DNA of 17,836 nucleotides, taken from contig HF989476.1 in NCBI GenBank assembly GCA_000432175.1, positions 1 through 17,836 on the forward strand, given 5' to 3'. Under the pieces are notes generated by a model. The model made no database searches, had not been told where the DNA came from, and saw only the letters and a program-made list of their open reading frames with translations. Shown here piece by piece: positions 1-7,543 of this stretch (position 1 is the stretch's first letter; the number at the start of each line of letters is the position of its first letter). This DNA comes from Eubacterium sp. CAG:786. GTDB lineage: Bacteria; Bacillota; Clostridia; Oscillospirales; Ruminococcaceae. The position numbers were made by a program, and so were the translations under genes.

Positions 1-1
1 G

Positions 2-1006
2 GCGGCACGGTGCGTGAAGTCCCTCAGGGACGAGATAGGGCTGAAAGGCCGCACCGCAGCCACAGCAGTGGAAGCCGCAGCCGCCGCGCTGGGCTGCGAC
101 ATCTCATTCCGTATGGAAGCCGAACTGCCCGCAGCCGAAACCGAGAGCCGCAAGAACATCACCGACAGCGCCGAGCAATACAGCCTCGGCCGACATTTCG
201 ACCGCTTAAAGGACTACAACAAGGCAATGTACTGGTTCACGCTTTCCGCTCAGCAGGACTGCGCCGAAGCCGAGTACTACGTCGGCTTCTATCTCATGGA
301 GGGGCGCGGCGGCGTACAGGACGTGAAATCCGCGCGGGAATGGTTCCTGCGCGCCGCAGAAAACAACGTGCCCGCGGCGCAGTACATGACGGGTTACTTC
401 TACGCAGAGGGAATTTCCTGCGACATCAACGAAGCGTATGCATTCGAGTGGTTCCTGCGGGCTGCAAAGCAGTGCTACGAGCCTGCCGTGGAGATGATAG
501 CGTTGTGCTATGAAACGGGGACGTTCGTTGACACGGACGCCGACACCGCAAAGCGCTGGCGCAAGCTGCTGCCAAATCAGCCGCTCCCCGAGCCGGTCAC
601 GGAACCCGAACCCGAGCAGGAGACCGAGCCCCCCGAGCCGCTCCCGGACGACGGCGAAAAAGACTACCAGTCCGCACGAAGATGCCTTGCTGAAAAGGAC
701 TTCCAGAGCGCTGCGATGTTCTATCGCCACGCTGCGGAAGCAGGTCATGCAAAGGCGCAGTGCAGCTACGGAAAGTGCCTGTACCTCGGCAGCGGTGTGG
801 AAAAGAACGCATACGCGGCGTTCTCGTGGTTCTCAAAGGCGGCAGCGCAGGGGCTTGATATCGCGCAGTACAACCTCGGCGTAATGTACCTGAAGGGTAC
901 CGGCGTCGAAAAGAACCGCGACGAAGCGAAGAAATACTTCCGGCTGGCAGCCGAAAACGGGCATACCGAAGCCGCAAGGATACTTGAAAAATTAGGGACG
1001 CGCTGA
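2..1006 (+). CDS. Sel1-repeat protein, C-terminal part (5' end outside the window)
   Basis: The frame is open to the window edge. The first candidate start (GTG at 14) has no ribosome site, so this is the C-terminal part of a longer protein. After an Ala-rich stretch come several Sel1/TPR-like helical repeats with hallmarks such as AMYWFTLSAQQ, AREWFLRAAENN, AFSWFSKAAAQG and AKKYFRLAAENG. An acidic Pro/Glu-rich linker (about residues 195-213, counted from 14) splits them into two blocks. Sel1 repeats usually act as protein-protein scaffolds; no catalytic motif is visible in this part. The next genes encode a TerY-C-like zinc ribbon and a kinase-like protein, so a scaffold role in a TerY-P-type signalling module is inferred. 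The missing N-terminus could hold another domain. Confidence 0.8.
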   Translation, partial: AARCVKSLRDEIGLKGRTAATAVEAAAAALGCDISFRMEAELPAAETESRKNITDSAEQYSLGRHFDRLKDYNKAMYWFTLSAQQDCAEAEYYVGFYLMEGRGGVQDVKSAREWFLRAAENNVPAAQYMTGYFYAEGISCDINEAYAFEWFLRAAKQCYEPAVEMIALCYETGTFVDTDADTAKRWRKLLPNQPLPEPVTEPEPEQETEPPEPLPDDGEKDYQSARRCLAEKDFQSAAMFYRHAAEAGHAKAQCSYGKCLYLGSGVEKNAYAAFSWFSKAAAQGLDIAQYNLGVMYLKGTGVEKNRDEAKKYFRLAAENGHTEAARILEKLGTR

Positions 1007-1052
1007 ATAAGTCAAATTTGTTTTATCCGGCGCTTCCCCCGGGCATAAAAAG

Positions 1053-1233
1053 TTAAGGCAATACCGCACAAAGATTGTGCGTGTATTGCGCAGTCAGATT
1101 TTTCGTCAGATTGTACAATGAGGACGACGCAAGGCTGTCGCCTTGCTAGGACGAATTGTGCAAGATGACGGAAAAGATGCAAGCAAGACACGTGCAAAAT
1201 CCAATAAATGGTCTTTGTGCGGTGTTGCCTTAA
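1053..1233. repeat. MITE-like 181-bp imperfect palindrome with 22-bp terminal inverted repeats
   Basis: The left end at 1053-1074 (TTAAGGCAATACCGCACAAA, then GA) and the right end at 1212-1233 are inverted copies with 21 of 22 matches. The similarity continues inwards: the two arms align imperfectly along their whole length and meet at a perfect GCAAGGC/GCCTTGC hairpin (1129-1135/1140-1146, loop TGTC). As RNA it would form one long stem between two operon genes. It carries no transposase. No clear target-site duplication is visible, although short A-rich flanks resemble each other. The right end lies six bases before the AGGAGG ribosome site of the next gene. Copy number elsewhere cannot be seen from this window. 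Confidence 0.75.
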
Positions 1234-1250
1234 CCTTTCAGGAGGAAATA

Positions 1251-1601
1251 ATGAAAGCAGCAGTAATTCTCACAAAATGCAAAAACGACCACGCCCTGTT
1301 CGGCATACGCACAGAACAGCGCGAGGACGGCGACTGGTACGCAACGTGGGCGTTCAAAGTGAACGAAAAGACCGCGGAGCGCGAGAAATTCGGCGACACC
1401 AAGATAAGCGGAAACATCTACATCACCACGGAGTACCCCTCCTGCCCATACTGCGGCGCAAAGGGCTTCTTCCAGTGCGCTGAATGCGGAAAGACCACCT
1501 GCTGGAACGGCGAAAGCCAGACCGTCTGCGAGTGGTGCGGCAACGAAGCCGAGACCGCAGCCGAAGAGAAATTCGACGAGATAACCGGAGGAGGCTTCTG
1601 A
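1251..1601 (+). CDS. TerY-C-like zinc-ribbon protein
   Basis: A 116-residue protein with ATG start preceded by AGGAGGAAATA. The same frame is open upstream into the palindromic repeat, but that extension has no ribosome site and is rejected. The C-terminal half carries paired cysteines: CPYCGAKGFFQCAECGK followed by CEWCG, fitting two zinc knuckles. The N-terminal half (residues about 1-60) looks like a small beta-rich domain. The arrangement resembles the TerY-C metal-binding domain found beside vWA, PP2C and kinase genes in TerY-P operons. Its TGA stop overlaps the ATG of the following kinase by one base, so the two are translationally coupled. Function is inferred from context: probably an adaptor or metal-binding partner of the kinase. 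Confidence 0.7.
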   Translation: MKAAVILTKCKNDHALFGIRTEQREDGDWYATWAFKVNEKTAEREKFGDTKISGNIYITTEYPSCPYCGAKGFFQCAECGKTTCWNGESQTVCEWCGNEAETAAEEKFDEITGGGF

Positions 1602-2906
1602 TGCTGAAAGTCGGCGACAGAGTTCCCATGGAACTGGGCGGCGAAGCGGAAGTTACGCAGCTGCTCGGTCAGGGCGGTCAGGGCGCGGTCTACAGGGCTT
1701 CCTACCGGGGGCGCGACCACGCGCTGAAAATGTACTTCCCCAACAAGATAAAGGACCCCGTGATGTTCCGCGAGAACCTGCAGCGGCTCTGCGAGGACGG
1801 CAGCAACGACCCGTCGTTCCTTATGCCGCAGATGCTCACCGAGCAGACCGCAGAGGGCTTCGGCTACCTCATGGAACTTATCCCCCCGGGGTACGTTCCT
1901 TTCACTGATATTCTCAATGCGCGGGTGAAGTTCTCGGGGCTGTATTCCGTCGTGAATGCTGCGATACACATCACCTCGGCGTTCCGGGCGCTGCACAATT
2001 CCGGCAGGAGTTATCAGGACCTCAACGACGGCGGATTTTTCATACGCCCCACCGACGGCAGCGTGCTCATCTGCGACTGCGACAACATCGCGCCCTACGG
2101 CGAACATCTCGGCATCGCTGGCAAGCCCGGTTACATGGCGCCGGAGATAGTCCGCGGGGAAAAGGCGCCCGATAAGCTCACCGACCGCTGGTCGCTGGCG
2201 TAAGCTCCCCGCCCGCTGGTCGCTGGCGGTGGTGCTGTTCCGTCTGCTGCTGCGCGGGGACCCTCTCGAGGGCCGCAAGGTGCTCAACAGCGTCTGCCTA
2301 ACTGAAGAAGCGGAGCGCCGGCATTACGGCTCCGAGCCGGTTTTCGTATACGACCCGGATAACGACGCCAACCGACCCGTGCGCGGGGTGCACAACAACA
2401 TCATCAAATTCTGGCGTATCATGCCGGATTACATCAGGGAAGCATTCACGCAGTCCTTTACGGTGGGACTTTTCCAGCCGGAAAAGCGGCTCATCGAAAA
2501 GCAGTGGCTCGACCTGCTGCTGAGAATGCGCGGGGACATCTGCGCGTGCAGCTGCGGCGCCCAGGGATTTATCACGGGCAGCGAGCACGACGATGAAGGG
2601 CGCGTGATCTGTCCCTGCGGGGAACACTACGCTCCTCCGCTGGCGCTGCACCTCGGCAGGCAGCGAATCCTGCTGTTCGACGGCGCAAGGCTGTTTGACG
2701 AGAATGTCCGCGTCACCGGCGAGGTAGTCCGCAACAAACTCAACCCGTCGCTGTGGGGACTGAAAAACCTGTCCGACGAGGCGTGGGACTGCGTTCTCCC
2801 CAACGGGCAGGAAAAGCAGGTGGCGCCCGGCTCCGCAGTGCCCGTGTTCAACGGCACAAGGGTGACTGTAATGGGCGCCGACGGCGTTATCTCCGGCGAC
2901 ATCTGA
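1601..2906 (+). pseudogene. TerY-P-type Ser/Thr protein kinase-like gene, frameshifted by a 28-bp tandem duplication
   Basis: Starts with ATG at 1601 after GGAGGAGG, overlapping the previous stop. The first frame ends at TAA 2201-2203; the rest continues in another frame from 2229 to TGA 2904-2906. Removing one 28-bp copy restores a 425-residue protein. Kinase features: glycine loop GQGGQGAVYRA (residues 23-33), Lys43 in HALKMY, catalytic loop SYQDLNDGG (Asp140 kept, HRD otherwise lost), DCDN (159-162) in place of DFG, and APE at 180-182. The duplication falls on DRWSLA, subdomain IX. Downstream are a CxC...CxC putative zinc site and a small beta-rich tail. As read, the product is truncated near residue 200 and probably inactive, unless there is frameshifting or an assembly error. 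Confidence 0.8.
2173..2228 (+). repeat. 28-bp tandem duplication inside the kinase gene
   Basis: Bases 2173-2200 and 2201-2228 are adjacent direct copies beginning TAAGCTC and ending GCTGGTCGCTGGCG. They differ at two positions, both A in the first copy and C in the second. Because 28 is not a multiple of three, the second copy shifts the frame and its first three bases form the in-frame TAA stop. Deleting either copy rejoins DKLTDRWSLA to VVLFRLLL. Confidence 0.9.
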
Positions 2907-2951
2907 CGGAAAAAACTATTCCCATCGCGGGAAATTTATGCAAAATCCCCT

Positions 2952-2980
2952 TTGACCCGACGGGAAATTTGTGGTACAAT
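2952..2980 (+). promoter_or_regulatory. Sigma-A promoter for the MATE gene
   Basis: TTGACC (2952-2957), 17-base spacer, TACAAT (2975-2980). Transcription would begin near 2987, about 87 bases before the MATE start codon, and meets a terminator hairpin on the way. Confidence 0.7.
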
Positions 2981-3011
2981 AAGACCATAGAACAAAATAA
3001 AGTAAAATATC

Positions 3012-3061
3012 GTGTGGCAGTTGCGTAAATCCAGATAGAACGCAGCTGCCACACTTTTTTT
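3012..3061 (+). terminator. Intrinsic terminator in the MATE leader (candidate attenuator)
   Basis: A 14-bp stem (3012-3025 with 3041-3054, one G-U pair), a 15-base loop and a run of seven T (3055-3061). It ends two bases before the GGGAGGA ribosome site of the MATE gene and lies downstream of the only promoter seen for that gene. It could also end readthrough from the kinase operon. Confidence 0.75.
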
Positions 3062-3073
3062 ATGGGAGGAAAC

Positions 3074-4447
3074 ATGGAAAAGAACAAAATGGCGACAGCC
3101 CCGGTGGGGCGTCTCATGCTCGGCATGGGAATTCCGATGATACTTTCTATGATGCTGCAGGCAGTCTACAACATCGTGGACAGCGCATTCGTGGCAAACA
3201 TGCCCGTGGGAGGGGAACAGGCGCTCAATGCGCTGACGCTCGCTTTCCCGGTGCAGATGCTGATGGTCGCGGTATCCATAGGCACCGGCGTGGGAATGAA
3301 CGCGCTCATGTCCCGCAGCCTGGGTCAGGGTGACAGACAGATGGCAAGCCGCGCGGTAGGCAACACGATATTCCTTTCGGCTGTGATATATGTGGTGTTC
3401 CTGCTGTTCGGCGTATTCGGCACGGGAATGTACGTGCATTCCCAGAGCAGCAACCCGGAGATAGTCAGGATGGCAGAGGAATACATCAGGATATGCTGCA
3501 CCCTGAGCTTCGGCATGATATTCTTTTCGGTGTTTGAAAAAACGCTGCAGGCTTCCGGACGGTCGCTTTTTTCAACGATAGCGCAGATAGCCGGCGCAGT
3601 CACCAATATCATTCTGGACCCTGTGCTGATCTACGGCTGGCTGGGGCTTCCGGAGATGGGCGTTGTGGGAGCGGCGCTGGCGACTGTTATCGGGCAGGTG
3701 GTTTCCTGCGGGCTGGCGCTCATATTCCACCTGAGAATGATAAAGGAGATAGACAACGGCTGGCGCTTCATGAAGCCGTCCGCTTCCGTTATAGGCAAGA
3801 TTTATTCCATAGGACTGCCCGCAGTTATCGCGCAGGCGCTGATGTCCGTCATGACCTACGGGCTCAATATTATCCTCGGGCAGATAAGCGAGAATGCCGT
3901 CACCGCCTACGGACTTTATTACAAGATACAGCAGTTCATTCTGTTTGCGGCGTTCGGCCTCAGGGACGCAATAACCCCGGTGGTGTCGTTCAATTACGGC
4001 ATGGGCAGCCGCACCCGCGTAAGGCAGGGAATAAAATTCGGCATGCTGTACACTCTGGGTATCATGGCTGTGGGCGTGATACTCATGGAAATTCTTGCGG
4101 AGCCGTTCCCGGAGCTGTTCGGGCTTTCCGGGGAAACGCGGCAGATGTGTACCGGCGCCATGCGCATAGTCTCGCTGAGCTTCATATTTGCCGGTGCGAA
4201 CGTTGCGTTCCAGGGAATATTCCAGGCGCTCGAAGCCGGGATACAGTCGCTGGTTATATCGGTGTGCAGGCAGTTTGTTTTCGTGCTGCCGGTGGCGTGG
4301 GGATTTTCGCAGGTGGTGAAAAACCAGGGGACGGATATGATGTGGCTGGTATGGCTGACGTTCCTCATCGCCGAGGGCGTTTCCGCAGTCATCGCGCTGG
4401 CGCTCATGAAAGGGATACGCAGAAAAAGGATAGATACGCTGGAATAA
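3074..4447 (+). CDS. MATE family multidrug/Na+ (or H+) antiporter
   Basis: A 457-residue integral membrane protein with about twelve hydrophobic segments, the usual MATE length. Family features include PVGRLMLGMGIPMILSMM at the N-terminus, MNALMSRSLGQGD after the second helix, the mirrored second half starting near IGLPAVIAQALMS, and VSFNYGMGSRTRVRQG. It would export cationic drugs or metabolites in exchange for Na+ or H+; the substrate cannot be predicted. The start at 3074 is chosen because GGGAGGA ends four bases upstream; the in-frame ATG at 3062 would overlap that site. The gene stands alone between an upstream leader terminator and a downstream bidirectional terminator, so it is a single-gene unit possibly controlled by transcription attenuation. 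Confidence 0.92.
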   Translation: MEKNKMATAPVGRLMLGMGIPMILSMMLQAVYNIVDSAFVANMPVGGEQALNALTLAFPVQMLMVAVSIGTGVGMNALMSRSLGQGDRQMASRAVGNTIFLSAVIYVVFLLFGVFGTGMYVHSQSSNPEIVRMAEEYIRICCTLSFGMIFFSVFEKTLQASGRSLFSTIAQIAGAVTNIILDPVLIYGWLGLPEMGVVGAALATVIGQVVSCGLALIFHLRMIKEIDNGWRFMKPSASVIGKIYSIGLPAVIAQALMSVMTYGLNIILGQISENAVTAYGLYYKIQQFILFAAFGLRDAITPVVSFNYGMGSRTRVRQGIKFGMLYTLGIMAVGVILMEILAEPFPELFGLSGETRQMCTGAMRIVSLSFIFAGANVAFQGIFQALEAGIQSLVISVCRQFVFVLPVAWGFSQVVKNQGTDMMWLVWLTFLIAEGVSAVIALALMKGIRRKRIDTLE

Positions 4448-4451
4448 CAGA

Positions 4452-4481
4452 AAAACCGCTCCGGAAAGGAGCGGTTTTTTT
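4452..4481. terminator. Bidirectional intrinsic terminator
   Basis: An 11-bp stem (4452-4462 with 4468-4478) with loop GGAAA, flanked by A residues on the left and T residues on the right. It ends the MATE gene on the plus strand and the converging TM2 gene on the minus strand. Confidence 0.85.
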
Positions 4482-4496
4482 ATGTATCCGACGAAA

Positions 4497-5168
4497 TCAG
4501 ACGTAATAAGGGTTGTGCTTGAAGAGCAGGATAATGAAGTCTATCAGTACGCCTACCCCGAATAAACCACCGGTGAACAGCCAAATAAGACCTGTACCGA
4601 TCTTGCCCTCGTAGAAGCGGTGTACGCCAAACACGCCAAGGAAGAAGCAGAGAATGAGTGCGACCCACTTATTCTTGGGTCTGCCGAGGTAAACAGCACC
4701 GCCGCCATTATTGTTGTTATTATTATTGTTGATGATGATAGGCTGATTGTTAGCCGCATTGCCGACTTCCTCAACCTGGCAGCCGCAGTGTGTGCAGATA
4801 ACTGCCTTTTCAGGAATTGGCTGACCGCAGTGCTTGCAGAACTTGGTCGGACCCTGAATGGGCTGCTGCATCTGGGGCTGGTAGGGCTGATAGCCACCCT
4901 GCTGGGGCTGATACGGCTGCTGATACTGGGGCTGATAGCCCTGGGGAGCCTGCTGATACTGAGGCTGATATCCACCCTGAACAGGTGCGCTCTGGGGCGC
5001 CTGGTAGGGCTGCCCTGCGGGCTGATAAGGAACGCTCTGCTGAGGCTGAGCAGTCTGCGAAGCCTGGGGAGCCTGGGGATAAACCTCTCCCGTAGAAGGA
5101 TCGCGCCAACCCTGGGTATCATTGCCGTCAGTGGGCTTTGTCAGGCTGATTCTTGAATTATCGTCCAT
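4497..5168 (-). CDS. TM2 domain membrane protein with zinc ribbon and Q/P/Y-rich repeats
   Basis: A 223-residue protein. ATG at 5168 is preceded by GGAGGTAATAAT, whereas the longer frame to 5240 has no ribosome site and would include the promoter-proximal leader. Layout: hydrophilic N-terminus (1-37), Gln/Pro/Tyr-rich repeats (38-105), zinc ribbon with CKHC at 111-114 and CTHC at 125-128, eight Asn (147-154), then a TM2 domain (about 165-223) with two hydrophobic helices, GVHRFYEGK between them and the D-F/I pattern in the second helix. TM2 proteins are small membrane proteins of unclear function; the zinc ribbon plus low-complexity linker is a common bacterial arrangement. It has its own promoter and terminator. 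The low-complexity part is probably cytoplasmic; its role is unknown. Confidence 0.88.
   Translation of the reverse strand: MDDNSRISLTKPTDGNDTQGWRDPSTGEVYPQAPQASQTAQPQQSVPYQPAGQPYQAPQSAPVQGGYQPQYQQAPQGYQPQYQQPYQPQQGGYQPYQPQMQQPIQGPTKFCKHCGQPIPEKAVICTHCGCQVEEVGNAANNQPIIINNNNNNNNGGGAVYLGRPKNKWVALILCFFLGVFGVHRFYEGKIGTGLIWLFTGGLFGVGVLIDFIILLFKHNPYYV
4707..4730 (-). repeat. Asn-codon run (AAT/AAC x8) in the TM2 gene
   Basis: Eight consecutive Asn codons directly before GGG and the TM2 domain. The codons mix AAT and AAC, so this is a protein-level tract more than a pure slippage-prone repeat. Confidence 0.8.
4854..5057 (-). repeat. Degenerate minisatellite encoding QPQYQQ/GGYQP repeats
   Basis: On the plus strand, units such as CTGATACTGGGGCTGATA recur with variation. 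They encode imperfect repeats (GGYQPQYQQ, QGYQPQYQQ, GGYQPYQPQ) of the TM2 protein. All units keep the reading frame. Confidence 0.7.
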
Positions 5169-5244
5169 ATTATTACCTCCATGGTATGTTCCGGATATAT
5201 GCCAAACCACCCGGAATGTTATCTGCAAGTTGTTGCACACAGAT

Positions 5245-5273
5245 ATTTTACCATAAAAATGATGGTTTGTTAA
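5245..5273 (-). promoter_or_regulatory. Sigma-A promoter of the TM2 gene
   Basis: Read on the minus strand: TTAACA (5268-5273), 17-base spacer, TAAAAT (5245-5250), about 70 bases before the start codon. The rest of the gap 5274-5369 is AT-rich with nothing else recognised. Confidence 0.6.
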
Positions 5274-5369
5274 TAGCTTTTTCGATTTTTTTCACACATC
5301 GGGTCAATTTTGGTAAATATATCTAAACCACAAGTTTCATTTCTGTGCAAATCGACCACAAACAAATGT

Positions 5370-5400
5370 AAAAACTGTCGGGGCATTTCTGCCCCGACAG
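5370..5400 (-). terminator. Intrinsic terminator of the YcdB/SLH gene
   Basis: A perfect 10-bp stem CTGTCGGGGC/GCCCCGACAG (5375-5384/5391-5400), followed on the minus strand by TTTTTA. It lies 13 bases after the stop codon of the gene ending at 5414. Confidence 0.85.
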
Positions 5401-5413
5401 CGTATATAAAACC

Positions 5414-7543
5414 TCAATTATTTTCAGCTGAATAAAGCGCGTACACCATCCTGATCATATCCCCGTAGGTGAAGTACGCTGTAGGATCCAGCTTTTTCTC
5501 TGTGAATGCGCCCATGCCATATGCGATAGCGTAATAACCAACGCGCGGGTTATCGTCGCTGATATCGCTGAACGGCGACTTGTAGATACCCTTTATCTTA
5601 GCCACCTCATCGCTGGTAACGGAACGCGTGAATGCAATGAGAGCCGCGCTGCGTGTGATCTTGCGGTCTGCCTCGTCAACATAAGCCGTGCCGCCGAAAA
5701 GGTCGTACAGAATGCCGTAGGTAACCGTGTCGTTCTCGCTGAACTTGTTCTCGGAGATAAGCACGCCGTGGTCGTCCAGCTTCTGGGCCATCTTGAGTAT
5801 CTTCTTGTCCTTTATGCCGGAAAGGTCGTTCTTGCCCTTGCGGGTATACCAGCTATAGATCGGCTCGCCGGTGAATGCGTCGATATTCACGCTGTTTGAG
5901 CAGCCGTATACCAGCACGGTCTGGGTCTTTTTCTTGTATACCTTAGCAAGATAGTACATGTCAAGGTCGCTGGTCTCCCAGAACTTCTTCATCGCCTGTG
6001 TCGCTGTGAGCATTCCTGTGGGCTTGGGGAGCACGACGTCAGTATAGTTTATCCTGTACTGCGTCAGCTTCATGTCCTTGTCAAAGCATATCCTTATGCG
6101 GTCGCCGGAAACCAGGATATCGTTCGCGTATCTGTACCAGCTGTGGTCGCTGCCGGAATAGCGGGTCTTGTTGTTATCCGTCCAGCTGTTCTCTTCGCTC
6201 GCATAGTCCTTATATTCGCTGAACCTGTCCCCCGCAAAGGAAGCCGCGATAGTCGCCGCCAGCTCGTCAGCCTTGTTCATATCATAGCTGTCGCCGTAGT
6301 AACGCACGTTGTTGCCGCTCTGAGAGTAGCTGTAGCTGAGTATCTCACCGGTCTCCGCGTTGACGGAAATACTTACGTTGTGCCATGTGCTGCCTGCACT
6401 CTCATTTCCGGCGCTTTCATTAGCGCTCACGTCATCATAGGCTTCCATGGAGCCGCATTCATCGACGGTGAACGTATCTTCTTCGATCTCGCTCCACTGC
6501 TCGTCGGTCAGGTCAGCGGAATAAACGTACACGTTCTTGCCGTTTGTGGTGACTTTATACAGATCAGAGGAGCGCACCTCCATGCCGTCCACATATGTGA
6601 GCCACTGGTTGTCCTTGAGCAGCTTAACGATAGCGGCCTTGCTGCCATAGGGAAGCTTCTTGCTTATCTCGAGCTGTTCCTCTGGGGTGAAACTACCGCC
6701 GCCGGTAGAGGGGTTGCCCTTGGCGTTGGTGTCACCCGCTTCTTCTGTGTCGTCCGCGATTTCATCATCGTAATACCCGTCGCTGTCGAAATCGCTCTTT
6801 TCGCCGGTGAACGCGTTTATCTCGCCGTAATCCGACTGGGTATAAACCAGGCGCGGTACCACCGACCTGGTCTCGTAGTCGTATTCAAACTCATACTGCG
6901 GATAAATACCGATCATATCCGCGTACTTTTCCTTTGCCTTGTCCTCGGAAAGCGCGGACTTGCTGTCCTTGAAGGAAGCGTTAACATGCCAGTTCAGGTC
7001 AAAGCTCAGCAGTGCGCCGGTGTCCTTGTCAACGGTGATGCGGCCTTCGTCGTTCTTCACCGGGACGCCGTTCTTCATTCTCACCAAGTCGAACCATGCC
7101 GTGTTGTTGTAGGTGGAAATGCTCAGGCTGTCGCGGTCAACTCTCAGCACGGAGCTTATCGTGGGGTTGAGCTTCTTCACCTGAGCGACTGCCTTTTTGT
7201 AAAGCTGGTCGCCGGAAAGCTTCGCGAGCTTTCTGTCAGCGCGCTGCCAGCAGTCGCTGGAATAATAGTTAAGGATAAGTCCACCGCAGACCTGTACCTC
7301 GATATACTCATATTTACTGTTGGTACCGGGTGTGCTCCAGGTCAGGTTGAATGTTTCCTTGAGATTTCCCTTTGAGACCCTGTAGCTGAATTCGCTCAGT
7401 TCCTCGGGAATGTCAACGCGCTGCTTGACTGTGGTTATCGCAGCCGCAAGCGCCTCGCTGTTCTCGTTGTCCGCGAATGCTACCACGCTGACGGAAGTCA
7501 GCGCCGTGACTGCTGCCATTGAAAGTGCTATCGCCTTTTTCAT
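5414..7543 (-). CDS. Secreted YcdB/YcdC-domain protein with SLH-like C-terminus
   Basis: A 709-residue protein starting at ATG 7543 after AAAGGAGGTAAATATC; the longer frame to 7633 is rejected because this ribosome site is excellent. Signal peptide: MKKAIALSMAAVTALTSVSV then VAFA, cleavage near residue 24. Two similar halves carry PepSY/YcdB-like units ending in beta-turn motifs (VDKDTGALLSFDL, INAFTGEKSD, VNAETGEILSYSYS, NIDAFTGEPIYSWY). They are joined by an acidic Gly/Ser-rich linker around residue 270. The last 100 residues resemble S-layer homology repeats (ITRSAALIAFTRSV, FSDISDDNPRVGYYAIAYG, TYGDMIRMVYAL). It is probably an exported, wall-associated protein; PepSY-like domains are thought to modulate proteases, but the role here is unknown. 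No clear promoter is seen in 7544-7673, so it may be co-transcribed with the Nudix gene. Confidence 0.82.
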   Translation of the reverse strand: MKKAIALSMAAVTALTSVSVVAFADNENSEALAAAITTVKQRVDIPEELSEFSYRVSKGNLKETFNLTWSTPGTNSKYEYIEVQVCGGLILNYYSSDCWQRADRKLAKLSGDQLYKKAVAQVKKLNPTISSVLRVDRDSLSISTYNNTAWFDLVRMKNGVPVKNDEGRITVDKDTGALLSFDLNWHVNASFKDSKSALSEDKAKEKYADMIGIYPQYEFEYDYETRSVVPRLVYTQSDYGEINAFTGEKSDFDSDGYYDDEIADDTEEAGDTNAKGNPSTGGGSFTPEEQLEISKKLPYGSKAAIVKLLKDNQWLTYVDGMEVRSSDLYKVTTNGKNVYVYSADLTDEQWSEIEEDTFTVDECGSMEAYDDVSANESAGNESAGSTWHNVSISVNAETGEILSYSYSQSGNNVRYYGDSYDMNKADELAATIAASFAGDRFSEYKDYASEENSWTDNNKTRYSGSDHSWYRYANDILVSGDRIRICFDKDMKLTQYRINYTDVVLPKPTGMLTATQAMKKFWETSDLDMYYLAKVYKKKTQTVLVYGCSNSVNIDAFTGEPIYSWYTRKGKNDLSGIKDKKILKMAQKLDDHGVLISENKFSENDTVTYGILYDLFGGTAYVDEADRKITRSAALIAFTRSVTSDEVAKIKGIYKSPFSDISDDNPRVGYYAIAYGMGAFTEKKLDPTAYFTYGDMIRMVYALYSAENN

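Noticed and set aside
1012..1197. A 61-codon minus-strand frame across the palindrome
   Set aside because: Lies within the repeat element, has no ribosome site and no domain signal.
1143..1250. N-terminal extension of the zinc-ribbon protein into the palindromic repeat
   Set aside because: Begins inside the repeat without a ribosome site; ATG 1251 has AGGAGG at the right distance.
3012..3038. Leader peptide (GTG, nine codons with stop) in the MATE leader
   Set aside because: No Shine-Dalgarno sequence precedes it and it coincides with the terminator stem, so it is probably chance.
4620..5156. A hydrophobic 178-codon frame opposite the TM2 gene
   Set aside because: Its Leu/Ile richness comes from the complement of the Gln/Pro/Tyr repeats. 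No ribosome site is present.
6143..7375. A 410-codon plus-strand frame opposite the YcdB/SLH gene
   Set aside because: Antisense shadow of a gene with signal peptide and strong ribosome site. The Val/Leu-rich translation reflects complement of the real codons.
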